DNA of 64,000 bases from Nakaseomyces glabratus (lineage: Eukaryota > Ascomycota > Saccharomycetes > Saccharomycetales > Saccharomycetaceae). Below the pieces are notes generated by a model. That model worked only from the letters and a program-made list of their open reading frames with translations. It ran no database searches and had not been told where the DNA came from. The position numbers were made by a program, and so were the translations under genes. The stretch lies in assembly GCF_010111755.1 (NCBI RefSeq), contig NC_088957.1:930001-994000 (forward strand), in the 5' to 3' direction. Of the stretch, positions 40,410 through 50,753 are shown one piece after another (positions within the stretch are counted from its first letter, which is position 1; each line of letters opens with the position of its first letter).

Positions 40410-42392
40410 ATGTCAAATGGGAATGACAATCAGGTTATTGAACTGATCCAGAATTTCTTCCTGAAATCAGCGGGTCTGGTCACAACAGTGGAAAGCAATC
40501 GATACTCTCTTGATGACACATCCATAGAATTCGATGACGAATGGTTTGATATGAATATTGATGTCTTACATGATTTACCACCAATAATAGATAAATGGAC
40601 GAACTTCGATGGTACCCAGGAATTACCACCATTAGTGATAGAAACATTTTTAGATTTACATTTACTACCATCAAGTTATACAGTGCGTTTACGTGATGAT
40701 GAGAGCCACTTATGGGCTGTATCAAAAGGAAACAAGAAATCAGAGATTGTACTAGAAAGATGGCTGATAGAACTGGATAAGGAATCTACTTCATTCAAAA
40801 ATCACGTTCAGAGTGGTTCAGGTGTTTCTCCTGAGAAATTAGATCAACAGCTTAGATTACTCTTCCGATATTTATTTACGTTACTGCAACTCCTTCCTTC
40901 CAATGACTTAATGATGGCTTTAAATAATCAGTCAGAATCTCATAACACACCAATACCTGTAGATATCAAAACAAGAATACTAGATGGCTCTCAGCCTATA
41001 TTATCGAAAGGAAGGATTGGATTGAGTAGACCAATTATTAGCTCCTACTCTAATATAATCAACAATAGCAATATCCCTGCACATTTAGAACAAAAAAAAA
41101 TAACGCCAGTGTGGACTAAGTATGGACTTCTTAGGATTTCAGTGTCATACAGAAGGGATTGCCAATTTATATTTCAAGACCTAAATGAAGATAACTCACC
41201 AAATACGCAAATCACAAATCAACCAGCAAAAACTAATGAAATATCAATATCTTTATCTCCCAGATCTAAAAATGATCTTAACCAAATATCACATCCTTCC
41301 TGGCAAAAGAAATTTATATCATCCTCTAAGCAATTTCAGCCTTTTATTGTTGGTTCTGTTGGAAGTGCGAATACCCCAAATCAAAACTCAAGTCGTAACC
41401 CTTCAAACTCTTCTGTAGTAGGTCCTCATTATCATCCTCAACACAGATTAAGTATTGGATCATCTACTAGTGTTTCTACGCAACCCAATTATGAAGGTAC
41501 TAGCGTCGGAAGTACATCAAAATTTGCCTCTTCCTTCAATAACTTGCGCCGCCACTCTAGTGTAAGATACCATGAAAGCACCGAAAAGTTGGCCAAGACA
41601 GACAAGAATAATTATGAGGATACAGACGATTTAATGGAATTTGTCCGACTCATAGAAGCAAAACCAGAACTGCAACCTAAAAAAGGGTTATCAGGTCTAC
41701 AAGATAAGAATTTGTCTGGATCGATTTTAAGATATCAAAAACTAAGACCAAGTAATGATATGTTATCGGAGGATCTAGCTTTAAGTGTTTCCATTGATCC
41801 CATTCATGGATCACAAAGAAGAAATTCAAATTCACACTCACATTCTCCTGTTGCATCCTTTTCCCCGTCTGGCCATTTTTCTTCGATTAATTCTAAATTG
41901 TCTCAACCACATTTGGCTGTCAGAGGAAGTAGTAGTACTGTCAATAGTAGAAGAAATTCGGTAGATAAAGTTCTCGCTAGTGCACTATCTCCAATCTATG
42001 GTGGGGATATTCCAGAATATCATACGAAGTCTCATAACCCTGTTTTTAATGAAGTTGACGATGAAGAGGAAGGAAACGATGATTTGTTGGTCAACAAAAT
42101 ACCAATCAATATCAATAAGCATAAAATGTCAACTTCACCACGTTCAATTGACAGTATCTCAAATTCGCTAACACGAAACAGAACTCCATTCAGACAACCA
42201 TATCAATATTCACAACCTACTACTATTGCAACGCAGGCATATGCAAAAATGCACAGACCGACCGTTCGATCTTCTGATGCAATATCAGAGATCAATTCAA
42301 GAAAAGGCGATAATTTCCATCAACTGATTAATGATAACGACGAAGATGATTTAGTATTTTTTATGAGTGATATGAATTTACCGAGGGAATAA
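40410..42392 (+). CDS. ATG13: Autophagy regulator Atg13
   Basis: A 660-aa protein from the ATG at 40410; the frame extends 18 bases upstream only through a TTG. Atg13 is the TORC1-controlled subunit of the Atg1 kinase complex and connects Atg1 to Atg17 at the phagophore assembly site. The N-terminal HORMA domain (about 1-260) includes IDKWTNFDGTQELPPLVIET, LWAVSKGNKKSEIVLERWLI and KKITPVWTKYGLLRISVSYR. The rest is disordered and Ser/Asn-rich with conserved islands used for Atg17 and Atg1 binding (YEGTSVGSTSKFASSFNNLR, RPSNDMLSEDLALSVSIDP). The acidic end is DEDDLVFFMSDMNLPRE. It is shorter than the 738 aa of S. cerevisiae, mainly by lacking the poly-Gln stretch. Position matches YPR185W. Confidence 0.96.
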   Translation: MSNGNDNQVIELIQNFFLKSAGLVTTVESNRYSLDDTSIEFDDEWFDMNIDVLHDLPPIIDKWTNFDGTQELPPLVIETFLDLHLLPSSYTVRLRDDESHLWAVSKGNKKSEIVLERWLIELDKESTSFKNHVQSGSGVSPEKLDQQLRLLFRYLFTLLQLLPSNDLMMALNNQSESHNTPIPVDIKTRILDGSQPILSKGRIGLSRPIISSYSNIINNSNIPAHLEQKKITPVWTKYGLLRISVSYRRDCQFIFQDLNEDNSPNTQITNQPAKTNEISISLSPRSKNDLNQISHPSWQKKFISSSKQFQPFIVGSVGSANTPNQNSSRNPSNSSVVGPHYHPQHRLSIGSSTSVSTQPNYEGTSVGSTSKFASSFNNLRRHSSVRYHESTEKLAKTDKNNYEDTDDLMEFVRLIEAKPELQPKKGLSGLQDKNLSGSILRYQKLRPSNDMLSEDLALSVSIDPIHGSQRRNSNSHSHSPVASFSPSGHFSSINSKLSQPHLAVRGSSSTVNSRRNSVDKVLASALSPIYGGDIPEYHTKSHNPVFNEVDDEEEGNDDLLVNKIPININKHKMSTSPRSIDSISNSLTRNRTPFRQPYQYSQPTTIATQAYAKMHRPTVRSSDAISEINSRKGDNFHQLINDNDEDDLVFFMSDMNLPRE

Positions 42393-42746
42393 CTGGTTTA
42401 GGGTTCTGCATATTCTTATTTAGGTTGCAAATACAATCAGTAATGCCTATCATTGATATTGCTTTTCTGTTTCTATCTGTTTACTCTGACTTCACAATTT
42501 CAATTTGATGTTTCTTTTATGTTACTTGCATTTTTTTAAAATGTTATTTGCATTTGGCCATACACTATTTATGATACATCTCACCTAGGTATGTATGTTA
42601 AACATTGAAAACAATTAGGACATGAAAGAATGATAGTATCTGAATATTCATGCATCTTCAAAGTTGGCTAATTCTATTTAAAAAAAAATATTTCTCTATA
42701 ATTGTCATTATTAATAAATAATCTATTTTTGACCAGCATAAAATAG
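42393..42746. other. ATG13-PZF1 convergent spacer
   Basis: 354 AT-rich bases between convergent stop codons. Nothing recognisable. Confidence 0.55.
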
Positions 42747-43931
42747 TTATTCTTCTTTTTCTAATGCAGTAGATTGGCGGTCAGGCTCAATATCAGCCAT
42801 CTGAAGCTGCCCGCTCGTTTCCAGTTCTTTTAATTTTTGCTCATGTATCCGGTGTTTTTCAATATGAATATTGTACTTTTCTTCTGTTTTGAATGATCGA
42901 TAACATTTTGAATAAGGGCAACGAAACTTTCTACCTACTGTATTTAATAGCAAAGTCATTGCATCTTTGCCGCCATCAAAAAATCTGTTTAAGTTAGTTT
43001 CAGTTCGAATTGCGAGCATATCTGTTGCCTTCACATATTTTTTCGTAGGTGATTTTTCACATTCTGTCTTACCGGTTACATTAGTTTCAACATAAGGCAC
43101 TACCTTCTGTTCTAATAGATAGGCCGGGATTTCTTCACTATGACTGTTGCTGTAATGATCCAATAGTTCTAATTTCTTAGCAAATGACTGATCATTACAT
43201 ATATGACACTTCCAATTTCTTGAAACAAGGTTTTCATCGTGGATTTTCATGTGCATATTTAAACCGTCTTCCCCAACACAGGGTTTACTGCATATAGGGC
43301 ATTTTAACTTCGGATGATCATTTTTAACATGTAATCTTAACGCAGACCATGTTTTGAAACTCTTAGAACAAACACTGAAGGTACATTGATAAGCATTGAC
43401 AACATCTGGATTATGGTGTTTGGCTATGTGATTTTTGAGTCTGTAAGGTCTTTGAAAACTTTTGTTGCATTCGTGACATTTTAGACTTTGTAAATGAACT
43501 GCTAAAATATGAGCCCTTAATTGAGGGTGCTTGTAGAAACTCTCATTACAACCTTCATATTCACAATTGAACGATTTGGTGTGAGTTACCTCATGTCGTT
43601 TCAGTTGTTGCCTAGTAATTAGCCCCTTCCCACAAAATGAACAATAAAACGGTCTTTCATCTGTGTGTGTGTATAAGTGTCTCTCTAAGTGGATCTTTTT
43701 AGTAAATGAACTTTCACATTGATTACATTTCCAAGGTTTCCTCCCAAGATGCACTGTATTCTGGTGTTCTGTGAGCAAGGACGGCCTTGTAAAGGCCTTG
43801 TCACAATTATCGTATTCACAAAGATATGTCTTCGACCTTACACTGGATCCAGATGCCACACTTGACATACTACCAACCGAGGAACTTCGACTCAGTGGTA
43901 CCTGGCTATCAAAAACGTCATTCGCTTCCAT
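42747..43931 (-). CDS. PZF1: Transcription factor IIIA (nine C2H2 zinc fingers)
   Basis: A 394-aa protein (429 in S. cerevisiae). TFIIIA binds the internal control region of 5S rRNA genes and recruits TFIIIC for RNA polymerase III. Nine C2H2 fingers can be read: from YLCEYDNCDKAFTRPSLL at about residue 36 to finger 8 (WKCHICNDQSFAKKLELL), then a spacer of about 85 residues, then finger 9 (FRCPYSKCYRSFKTEEKY). The long gap between fingers 8 and 9 is the hallmark of yeast TFIIIA. The Ser-rich N-terminus is RSSSVGSMSSVASGSSVR. The ATG is at 43931-43929. It shares a 365-base PAC-containing promoter with RPO26. Position matches YPR186C. Confidence 0.96.
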   Translation of the reverse strand: MEANDVFDSQVPLSRSSSVGSMSSVASGSSVRSKTYLCEYDNCDKAFTRPSLLTEHQNTVHLGRKPWKCNQCESSFTKKIHLERHLYTHTDERPFYCSFCGKGLITRQQLKRHEVTHTKSFNCEYEGCNESFYKHPQLRAHILAVHLQSLKCHECNKSFQRPYRLKNHIAKHHNPDVVNAYQCTFSVCSKSFKTWSALRLHVKNDHPKLKCPICSKPCVGEDGLNMHMKIHDENLVSRNWKCHICNDQSFAKKLELLDHYSNSHSEEIPAYLLEQKVVPYVETNVTGKTECEKSPTKKYVKATDMLAIRTETNLNRFFDGGKDAMTLLLNTVGRKFRCPYSKCYRSFKTEEKYNIHIEKHRIHEQKLKELETSGQLQMADIEPDRQSTALEKEE

Positions 43932-44094
43932 TGCTGTCTGTATACCAAATGGAAAGACTTTTAAATTTAGTTGCTTAACCTGGAACCAAACAAATATTTT
44001 CTATTTTAGACGCTACCTGCCAAAAAAAATATGAATATTGCGAAACCTATGAATGGCTTAATCATACCATGACTGTATTTAAACTTATAATCTT

Positions 44095-44104
44095 GCGATG
44101 AGCT
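44095..44104 (+). promoter_or_regulatory. PAC element 1 (PZF1/RPO26)
   Basis: GCGATGAGCT is a full PAC match, 164 bases from the PZF1 start and about 193 from the RPO26 start. Confidence 0.6.
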
Positions 44105-44186
44105 TATTATTTAGAAAAATTATATATCATTATTGACGTTGAAAATTTAGCTAGTTTTTGAAAAACTTTTACTTCGCAACATAAAT

Positions 44187-44195
44187 GCGATGAGC
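44187..44195 (+). promoter_or_regulatory. PAC element 2 (PZF1/RPO26)
   Basis: GCGATGAGC lies 101 bases before the RPO26 ATG in the same orientation as element 1. Confidence 0.55.
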
Positions 44196-44296
44196 AGTGA
44201 CAATATATTGGTTATAGAAGTTATATTGATCACATTTAGCGTTTATTTTATGGTATAGTTTCTCTGAGAATAAATATCAATAACTACTTACAAAAG

Positions 44297-45025
44297 ATGT
44301 CCGACTACGAGGAAGCGTATGTATTAGTTTTTTCTTTTTTTTCTTGCTCGATTTGATATTTTGATCCTGTACTTACAATTTATCACCTGGCTCAATAAAT
44401 TAATTGCAGGTCATTAGTATCGAGTAAACAATTAAACAATTGCCTGAGACTAACAATTTATATTTCATTCGTTACAAATTCGAAAAGAAGGATACTCTGA
44501 TATTGCCAAGTCAATGTTGTGGGGTTAGAGGTAATTGGATTTGAATGATATAATCAATTGTAAAGATTTAACGACGGTGCCGAAAACTTTGAAGATTTTG
44601 ATGTTGAACATTTCTCTGATGAGGATCAATATGAAGACAATGTGAAAACCGAAGCAAATGGTGGTGAGCAAATGAAGGATGAAGAAGGGAGAACAATTGT
44701 CACCGGTGGTATGGGTCCTGAGGATTATAAAAATGTTGAAACACATAGAAGGAAAACTTTGAAAGAGAAAGCTATTCCAAAGGAAGACAGAACCACCACA
44801 CCTTACATGACAAAGTATGAAAGAGCTAGAATTCTTGGTACAAGAGCTTTACAAATCTCAATGAATGCACCAGTGTTTGTTGATTTGGAAGGTGAAACTG
44901 ATCCATTGAGAATTGCCATGAAGGAACTGGCTGAGAAAAAAATTCCTTTGGTTATTAGAAGATATCTACCGGATGGTTCCTTTGAAGATTGGAGTGTGGA
45001 AGAATTGGTTGTTGATCTGCAATGA
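44297..45025 (+). CDS. RPO26: RNA polymerase I/II/III shared subunit ABC23 (Rpb6), two exons
   Basis: Exon 1 is 44297-44316 (MSDYEEA, splitting the Ala codon after GC). The intron is 44317-44565 and exon 2 is 44566-45025. The joined protein has 159 aa (155 in S. cerevisiae). It resumes [20 protein letters not shown], keeps an acidic N-terminal part, and ends in the highly conserved core [40 protein letters not shown] and [17 protein letters not shown]. It stabilises the clamp and assembly of all three nuclear polymerases. The intron position equals that of S. cerevisiae YPR187W. It is convergent with MLC2. Confidence 0.97.
44317..44565 (+). other. RPO26 intron
   Basis: 249 nt with donor GTATGT and acceptor TAAAG. 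The best branch motif is GACTAAC at 44448-44454, about 111 nt before the acceptor, a rather long distance. Splicing is required to restore the conserved N-terminus. Confidence 0.9.
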
Positions 45026-45487
45026 GTCTGAGCGTATTTTATTCTTGATTTGTATTGAATTTTATCAAATGATAATGGTAGCGCTACAAAATTTATTGAA
45101 ATGAAAAATATAGAGTATTAATCTGCATGTCACTAACGCGGTCTTCATTGCCAATAAGAGACCATTATTTTATCAACGACTTAAAAAAACATTAAGGAAG
45201 GTGCAATGTTATGAAGTTTAGTAAAGGTGTTCTGTCCTGATATGATCTTGGATTTTTTGAGCTAACATTAAATTTGCAACAGCATCAACTCTTGTATTAC
45301 GGGCCCTCTATTATATATAATGTGTACCGCTCCACCTGTATATTAGCCTTTATCATAAAAACATAAGAAAGTGGTAAAAATTGTAACTCGAAATATAGTC
45401 ACCCTCTTTGATTTTGTGCATAAACAAAAGTAAGATATCCAGCGTTATTCATATTTGAAGGCAAAGCTGAGGGATCATAGATATCAA
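45026..45487. other. RPO26-MLC2 convergent spacer
   Basis: 462 AT-rich bases between convergent stop codons. I see no gene. Confidence 0.5.
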
Positions 45488-45967
45488 TTAGTCATTTAGT
45501 GAGTCAATAAATTGATTCGATTTGAAGTTACGTGAACCATCAAGCTGTTGATTCGCGGAAAAAGTAGCTAATATTCTTTTAAATTCTTCTTCGGGATTTT
45601 TAAATCCAGCTTCCTCTAATAGCTTTATCAATTTATCAGTCGGTAGATCTAGATCTTTGTTTTGTGAAATGATTCCGAAACACTCTTTCAACTCATCTTC
45701 TTGTGGGAATTCACATATGCTTTCGCTCATAAGGGCAAGAAATTCGGGAAAGGAAATATATGCGTCATTTTCATCTCTTAATTCCTTGAACATTTTACCA
45801 ACGTCATCAGTGGTCACCTTCTGACCCAAACTTGCCAACATCTTTACCATATCACTACGGCCAATATTGCCATCCCCATCCTCATCAATCAATTGAAAGG
45901 CATCCTTCAATTTATTTATTTGTCTTTGCGTAAGCCGATCAAAATGTAATGAGTTGCTATTCTCCAT
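45488..45967 (-). CDS. MLC2: Myosin II regulatory light chain
   Basis: A 159-aa EF-hand protein (163 in S. cerevisiae). Mlc2 binds the second IQ motif of the type II myosin Myo1 at the bud neck and helps disassemble the actomyosin ring in cytokinesis. The first EF-hand is complete: AFQLIDEDGDGNIGRSDM, with loop residues 28-39 holding the acidic ligands. The later hands are degenerate (FKELRDENDAYISFPEFLAL and FGIISQNKDLDLPTDKLIKL), as expected for a light chain. The ATG is at 45967-45965. Position between RPO26 and SKI3 matches YPR188C. Confidence 0.93.
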   Translation of the reverse strand: MENSNSLHFDRLTQRQINKLKDAFQLIDEDGDGNIGRSDMVKMLASLGQKVTTDDVGKMFKELRDENDAYISFPEFLALMSESICEFPQEDELKECFGIISQNKDLDLPTDKLIKLLEEAGFKNPEEEFKRILATFSANQQLDGSRNFKSNQFIDSLND

Positions 45968-46415
45968 TATAGATAATAAAAAGAAATCAAAGTTACAACT
46001 GAGGGGATAGTTTTATTAGTTGCAACGATATTGTATATCCAACGTTGAGAAACTACTTTAGTAAATTGATGTAAAACAGCTGTATCTATATATCTGAGGT
46101 AACGTTTTTGGGCATCGCTACTTTCAGCTGGTCACTTTTTACCGTTAATGCATGAAATTTCACATCGAATAAGAATATGAACATTACAAACAATAGCTAA
46201 AGACATAAGACACTCTAACTTTTTACTTTTTATGTAATAAAATAAGTATTGAAGGCTATAGGATCTAGTTTTATTTATCTTATAGTTAATTATAGAACTC
46301 TTTTTAATTGAGGTTTGAAGACTGCTTCAAGTTTAGAAAGGTCATATCAAAAGCAAGATCCTTACAAAAAGACAATAGCAAAGCACAATTCTATTAGATT
46401 TATGCTCAAGCAATA
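45968..46415. other. MLC2-SKI3 divergent promoter
   Basis: 448 AT-rich bases. The only notable item is the four-codon upstream ORF abutting SKI3 (46402-46416). Confidence 0.55.
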
Positions 46416-46416
46416 A
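46402..46416 (+). promoter_or_regulatory. Four-codon uORF overlapping the SKI3 start (TAATG)
   Basis: ATGCTCAAGCAATAATG: the uORF is ATG CTC AAG CAA TAA, and the last A of its stop is the A of the SKI3 ATG at 46416. If transcripts begin upstream, ribosomes would meet this uORF first. Confidence 0.6.
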
Positions 46417-49400
46417 TGAGTAATGTAAAACAGTTGTTGAAAGAGGCCAAAGTGGAATTGGGCCGAGGTGATTTTGAAGAAGCCCGGAATTTGTCATTGA
46501 AGGTTTTAAAGTTAGACCCTGATAATTACTTTGCGCATGTCTTTTTAGGTAAATGTTTTTCCATGATTCCCAATTCTTTGTATGATTCGGTGGAGCATTA
46601 TAAGAAAGCAATTGATATCAACAGCCAGAGTTTATTAGCTTGGAAAGGTTTATTTCTATTATTTAAAGATGTGACCGGTATTTTCCCCAATGTGGTATCC
46701 TATGATGAATATTTTACACTTTGTGCTAAATATGCCGATGTTCTTGCTGAACAAGGGGAATCACAAATTGAATTAATCGATGATATAAAGAAAATGAGAA
46801 GAGATTATCAGGAATCTGAGGAACAATATCTGAGACACCTAGTACCAGGAAAGGATCTTTCTGAAAAACTGGGGCGCTATCTTTTAAGTTCTTCCTACGC
46901 CCTTGATAAATTGATAAAGTTATTGAATAAGAAGGAGCAGGACCGGATTGCTCAGATCGTAAGTAAGGAAAGACTCAAATTTAGCACGTCAGATCCTTCA
47001 TTTCAAATAAAAATTAATAGTCTGGCTTGGGAGGTGTATGCCGATTCCGAAGTTGATCAGATGTATAATCAACTGGTTAATATTGTAGATGATGATGAAA
47101 AACGAGCAAAATTAGAAGAAGAATGGTTAAAATACAGATTACGAGTACTACGTTCAATGCCAGCATCTATGAAACCTTTATATTTTGAGAAAGTCAAAAC
47201 TACTATTGAAGATATGGTTCTAGTGAATCACGATTCTTTAGATGCTTGGAAGCTTTATTTTGAATGGCAAGATTATAGTGAATTGGATAAAATAGAACTA
47301 AAGTATATTCTTCAATTCTTCAAGAAATTCCCAAATGAGCCATTAGCTGTGATATTGTACTCATGGGCCTCTTCTAAGTATTCTCAGTATGATAAAGTGC
47401 AAATTCAAAAAGTGATGACTGATGAAACACAGGCTGATGCTAAAAGTGAAATTGGTTCAGCTACTGAGTCATCGTCTGCTGAGGAATCTGATGAAGAAGG
47501 ATTGAAACAGGAAGATGTGAAGGCTCTAATGGATACACCAGAGGAGTATGTAGGACTAGTGGAAGAGGATATACTGTTGGCAATGACTGAAAATATTAAG
47601 AAAGCTAAAACTAGTATTCTGGCGCATAGAATTATAGTGTATTACCATTTATTATCAAGGGAATATGAAACTGCCCTTCCAACTGTTAAAGCTGGAATTT
47701 CATTGATAGCGTATAATGTTAAGGATCTTGGGTATCCCTTCTTTAATTCAAAGAGAGAATTCACGATTGCGCTTGGTACTGTCTACACATATGTGGATAC
47801 GCCCAAAAATCATGAAGCTGCTTTGTCGTTATTTGATAAGGTTCTGTTGGAGCAACCATCTAATACCGAAGCCAAACTAGGAAAAGGATTTATCTACATG
47901 GAAAGAGAAAACTGGACCGAGGCCTATGAATTGCTTCTTGCTGTCTCATCAAAATATGCAGATCGATGGGACGTTCTTTCAGAGATTGGCTGGTGTAGGG
48001 TAATGCTTGGGCAATGTGAGCAAGCAATCCTAGACTTTAAAGAGGTTTTGAAAAATATTCATGGTATGGATTTGAGAACACAAGAATTTAGGGCATTGAA
48101 TTACTGGAGGTTGGCCGAGACTTACCTAAATATTCAAGAAAGTGAGCATGTTAGTGAGGGCTTTGAGAATGTCAAGCTCGCCTATAAAATTCTCATCCAA
48201 TCCATTAAGGCTTTAGATGGTTATGCTCCAAGCTACTGTTCATTAGGTAAGATATATTCAAATTATTATGGTGATTTTAGCAGAGCCTTTAGGTGCCATT
48301 ATCGGGCTTTTGAACTAGATGCCGGTGATATTATATCTGCAGAGTATTTGGCAAGAACCTATGCTGATGCCACCAACTGGACGCTTGCTCTAGAGGTTTC
48401 AGAGCGTCTTGTAAAATCGGAAAAGTCTAAAAAGGCTCTGAGAAAGGTATCCTGGCCATATCGTATACTGGGTGTCGCCTATTTGGAGAAACAACAAGAC
48501 GCGGAATCAATACAGTGGTTTCAACTTGCCTTAAGAATCGATCCAACAGACGTTGAATCATGGATTGGACTTGGACAGTCTTACTTAAATTGTGGTAGAG
48601 TCGAGGCCTCTTTAAAGGTTTTTGAAAGGGCTTTAGATCTTGATGAACATCACAGTTATGCTTTATATTATAAAGCAGTGTGCCATTCACAATTAGGCGA
48701 ATATGAAGAAAGCCTGAAACTAATGTATAACTTAGTTGGAGAAAATCCAAAGACCATTCCATTCAAGGTAAGCTGCGCTACACTAATTTCAGAATACTCC
48801 AAAGACTTGTATAGCCAGGGATATTTGTTAAAAAGTATATCTGAAAGTCAGAAAGCTATTCTTTTAATTGATGATATCAACAATAATGGAGGTCTACAAA
48901 GTCAAGAAGTTTGGATTGCTCTGTTTACTTGTATTAATAATTATCTTCTGGTTCAGTCCGAGATTGATGAGATGCCAATTGAATTACTATTGAACATTTT
49001 TCAAAATGTTAACATCAAAAAGGTAGCATCTGTAGATGCGATTGACAGATTATCTTTGAATGATATTATCGACAATACATCGTCCAGCAGCATTGAGATA
49101 GCAAGTAAATTGTTGATACTATGTGCTAAATACGCATTATATTTAACTGGTGAGGATATTTCACAAGCAACTGTGGGCAGCTCACTTTGGGGAAATTTAG
49201 GGTTAGCTGAACTAAATGCGTATTCTCTTTTTGATGAAACTGAGTATAGAGAGAGTGCAATCATGTGCTTTAAAAAATCAATCCAATTTCAATCAAACTA
49301 TGTTGAATCTTGGTTTGGATTGGCGGTTTCAACAATGGATTTTAATTATCGAGTTTCACAACACTGTTTTATAAAGGCAATGTCACTTTCTCCAAGAGAT

Positions 49401-50651
49401 CCTACCATTATATTTGCCTATGCTATGCTTTCCTTGAGATGTAACGATATTGATTTAGCAACACAATTGATTAATAAAGCTCAAACAATATCACCAGCAG
49501 AATCATCACCTTGGTTAGGTCTGGCTCTTTTAAACGAAAAAAAGAATGGGTCTAGTAATAGCGTATCCCTCTTCTCCCATGCATTTGTTCTCTCAAATGG
49601 TAGATCTCCCTCAATACAGTTGCTATTTGCAAAAAGTGTACTAAACTCGCAAATCGGATCCGGTATCATGGATGGCGATTTAAGCTCTATTGAGCAACTT
49701 ACATCGGTTGCAAGTGCCTTGGAACAATATTTCAAAAAAGTGCCAAACAATCCGTTTGCTCTTCAGTGTGCTTTGTTATGTTTTGAAAGGTTACATGATT
49801 TCAATGGGACTGATGAAATTTGTAAAAAGCTTCTTAACATATTGGAAGAGAGGTACGAAAAGACTGAAGATGAGAATGAACTACTACATTTTGCGTTGTT
49901 CAAGTCCCATGTTGCCAGAATTGAACTTGAAAGTGGTAAGTATCAATCCTGTCTGGAAAATGCTGATATCTCACAAGATCTATTAAATGAGTATAGTTAT
50001 GCTTATCTGACTAAAGCAAAGCTTTCAAATTATCTATGTTTGGGTTTAGGCAATTTCTTCCTAAACAATCTAGATAAAACATTTGAATACTTTCAAACAT
50101 TATTAGGAGAATCAAAAGAAAGTGGTACGATAATATGCTTAGTGTCTAAGATTCTTTATGAAATTGGTATGGAAGATAGTAAAGAGATTGCTCTCCAGGA
50201 GTTGAACGAATACCTAGATGAAAATGCAGGTGAATTGAAAATATTACTCATATTAACAGCAATGGCCCTAATAGATGACCAAGAATGTGAATTAAAGTCT
50301 TTGCTGAAATCATTATCAGGCCTCCCAAATTCTAAGTGGCTTTTGGATAAAGAGAGATCTATTCCCTGGCTGGTCAATGTAATTGAAAAAAGAATAGCAC
50401 AAGCTGAAAAATCTACTATGGATAAAAGGTCTGTATTTTATTTCCCTAACGACAATAGGGTATGGGGTTCTTTATCAAAAAGAATACAACACAGAATTGT
50501 ATGTGCTGGGCAAAACAAAGTTAGTACCAAGCAATTCAGCAACCTAACTGCTGAGATTAGGAGTGTTTCATACTTACAAAGAAGTATTTTTTTGTCACCA
50601 TCGAATTGCAAGGCCATAAAGACTCTAGAGTCATGCTTTGTTAATATGTAG
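46416..50651 (+). CDS. SKI3: Ski complex TPR scaffold Ski3
   Basis: A 1411-aa protein (1432 in S. cerevisiae). Ski3 is the tetratricopeptide scaffold of the Ski2-Ski3-Ski8 complex, which extracts mRNA from ribosomes and feeds it to the cytoplasmic exosome for 3'-5' and nonstop decay. TPR units are frequent throughout (AKVELGRGDFEEARNLSLKV, residues 10-29; AYLEKQQDAESIQWFQLALR; YLNCGRVEASLKVFERALDL). The N-terminus MSNVKQLLKEAKVELGRGDF matches the family. An acidic linker (ESSSAEESDEEG) lies near residue 350. A four-codon uORF overlaps the start codon. It is convergent with RPC82, with 102 bases between. Position matches YPR189W. Confidence 0.96.
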   Translation: MSNVKQLLKEAKVELGRGDFEEARNLSLKVLKLDPDNYFAHVFLGKCFSMIPNSLYDSVEHYKKAIDINSQSLLAWKGLFLLFKDVTGIFPNVVSYDEYFTLCAKYADVLAEQGESQIELIDDIKKMRRDYQESEEQYLRHLVPGKDLSEKLGRYLLSSSYALDKLIKLLNKKEQDRIAQIVSKERLKFSTSDPSFQIKINSLAWEVYADSEVDQMYNQLVNIVDDDEKRAKLEEEWLKYRLRVLRSMPASMKPLYFEKVKTTIEDMVLVNHDSLDAWKLYFEWQDYSELDKIELKYILQFFKKFPNEPLAVILYSWASSKYSQYDKVQIQKVMTDETQADAKSEIGSATESSSAEESDEEGLKQEDVKALMDTPEEYVGLVEEDILLAMTENIKKAKTSILAHRIIVYYHLLSREYETALPTVKAGISLIAYNVKDLGYPFFNSKREFTIALGTVYTYVDTPKNHEAALSLFDKVLLEQPSNTEAKLGKGFIYMERENWTEAYELLLAVSSKYADRWDVLSEIGWCRVMLGQCEQAILDFKEVLKNIHGMDLRTQEFRALNYWRLAETYLNIQESEHVSEGFENVKLAYKILIQSIKALDGYAPSYCSLGKIYSNYYGDFSRAFRCHYRAFELDAGDIISAEYLARTYADATNWTLALEVSERLVKSEKSKKALRKVSWPYRILGVAYLEKQQDAESIQWFQLALRIDPTDVESWIGLGQSYLNCGRVEASLKVFERALDLDEHHSYALYYKAVCHSQLGEYEESLKLMYNLVGENPKTIPFKVSCATLISEYSKDLYSQGYLLKSISESQKAILLIDDINNNGGLQSQEVWIALFTCINNYLLVQSEIDEMPIELLLNIFQNVNIKKVASVDAIDRLSLNDIIDNTSSSSIEIASKLLILCAKYALYLTGEDISQATVGSSLWGNLGLAELNAYSLFDETEYRESAIMCFKKSIQFQSNYVESWFGLAVSTMDFNYRVSQHCFIKAMSLSPRDPTIIFAYAMLSLRCNDIDLATQLINKAQTISPAESSPWLGLALLNEKKNGSSNSVSLFSHAFVLSNGRSPSIQLLFAKSVLNSQIGSGIMDGDLSSIEQLTSVASALEQYFKKVPNNPFALQCALLCFERLHDFNGTDEICKKLLNILEERYEKTEDENELLHFALFKSHVARIELESGKYQSCLENADISQDLLNEYSYAYLTKAKLSNYLCLGLGNFFLNNLDKTFEYFQTLLGESKESGTIICLVSKILYEIGMEDSKEIALQELNEYLDENAGELKILLILTAMALIDDQECELKSLLKSLSGLPNSKWLLDKERSIPWLVNVIEKRIAQAEKSTMDKRSVFYFPNDNRVWGSLSKRIQHRIVCAGQNKVSTKQFSNLTAEIRSVSYLQRSIFLSPSNCKAIKTLESCFVNM

Positions 50652-50753
50652 CGTGGTATGTCGAGTATACACAATATTTATAATTAACTTTCTATAATGG
50701 ACTTTTTTTATGATGTTATTCATCTTATTATGCTTATGATATGCAATAAATGA

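Larger units (their letters stand above)
43932..44296. other. PZF1-RPO26 divergent promoter
   Basis: 365 bases between divergent starts, carrying two PAC elements and an AAAATTT-like stretch between them. This arrangement would co-regulate TFIIIA and a subunit shared by all three nuclear RNA polymerases. Confidence 0.65.
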
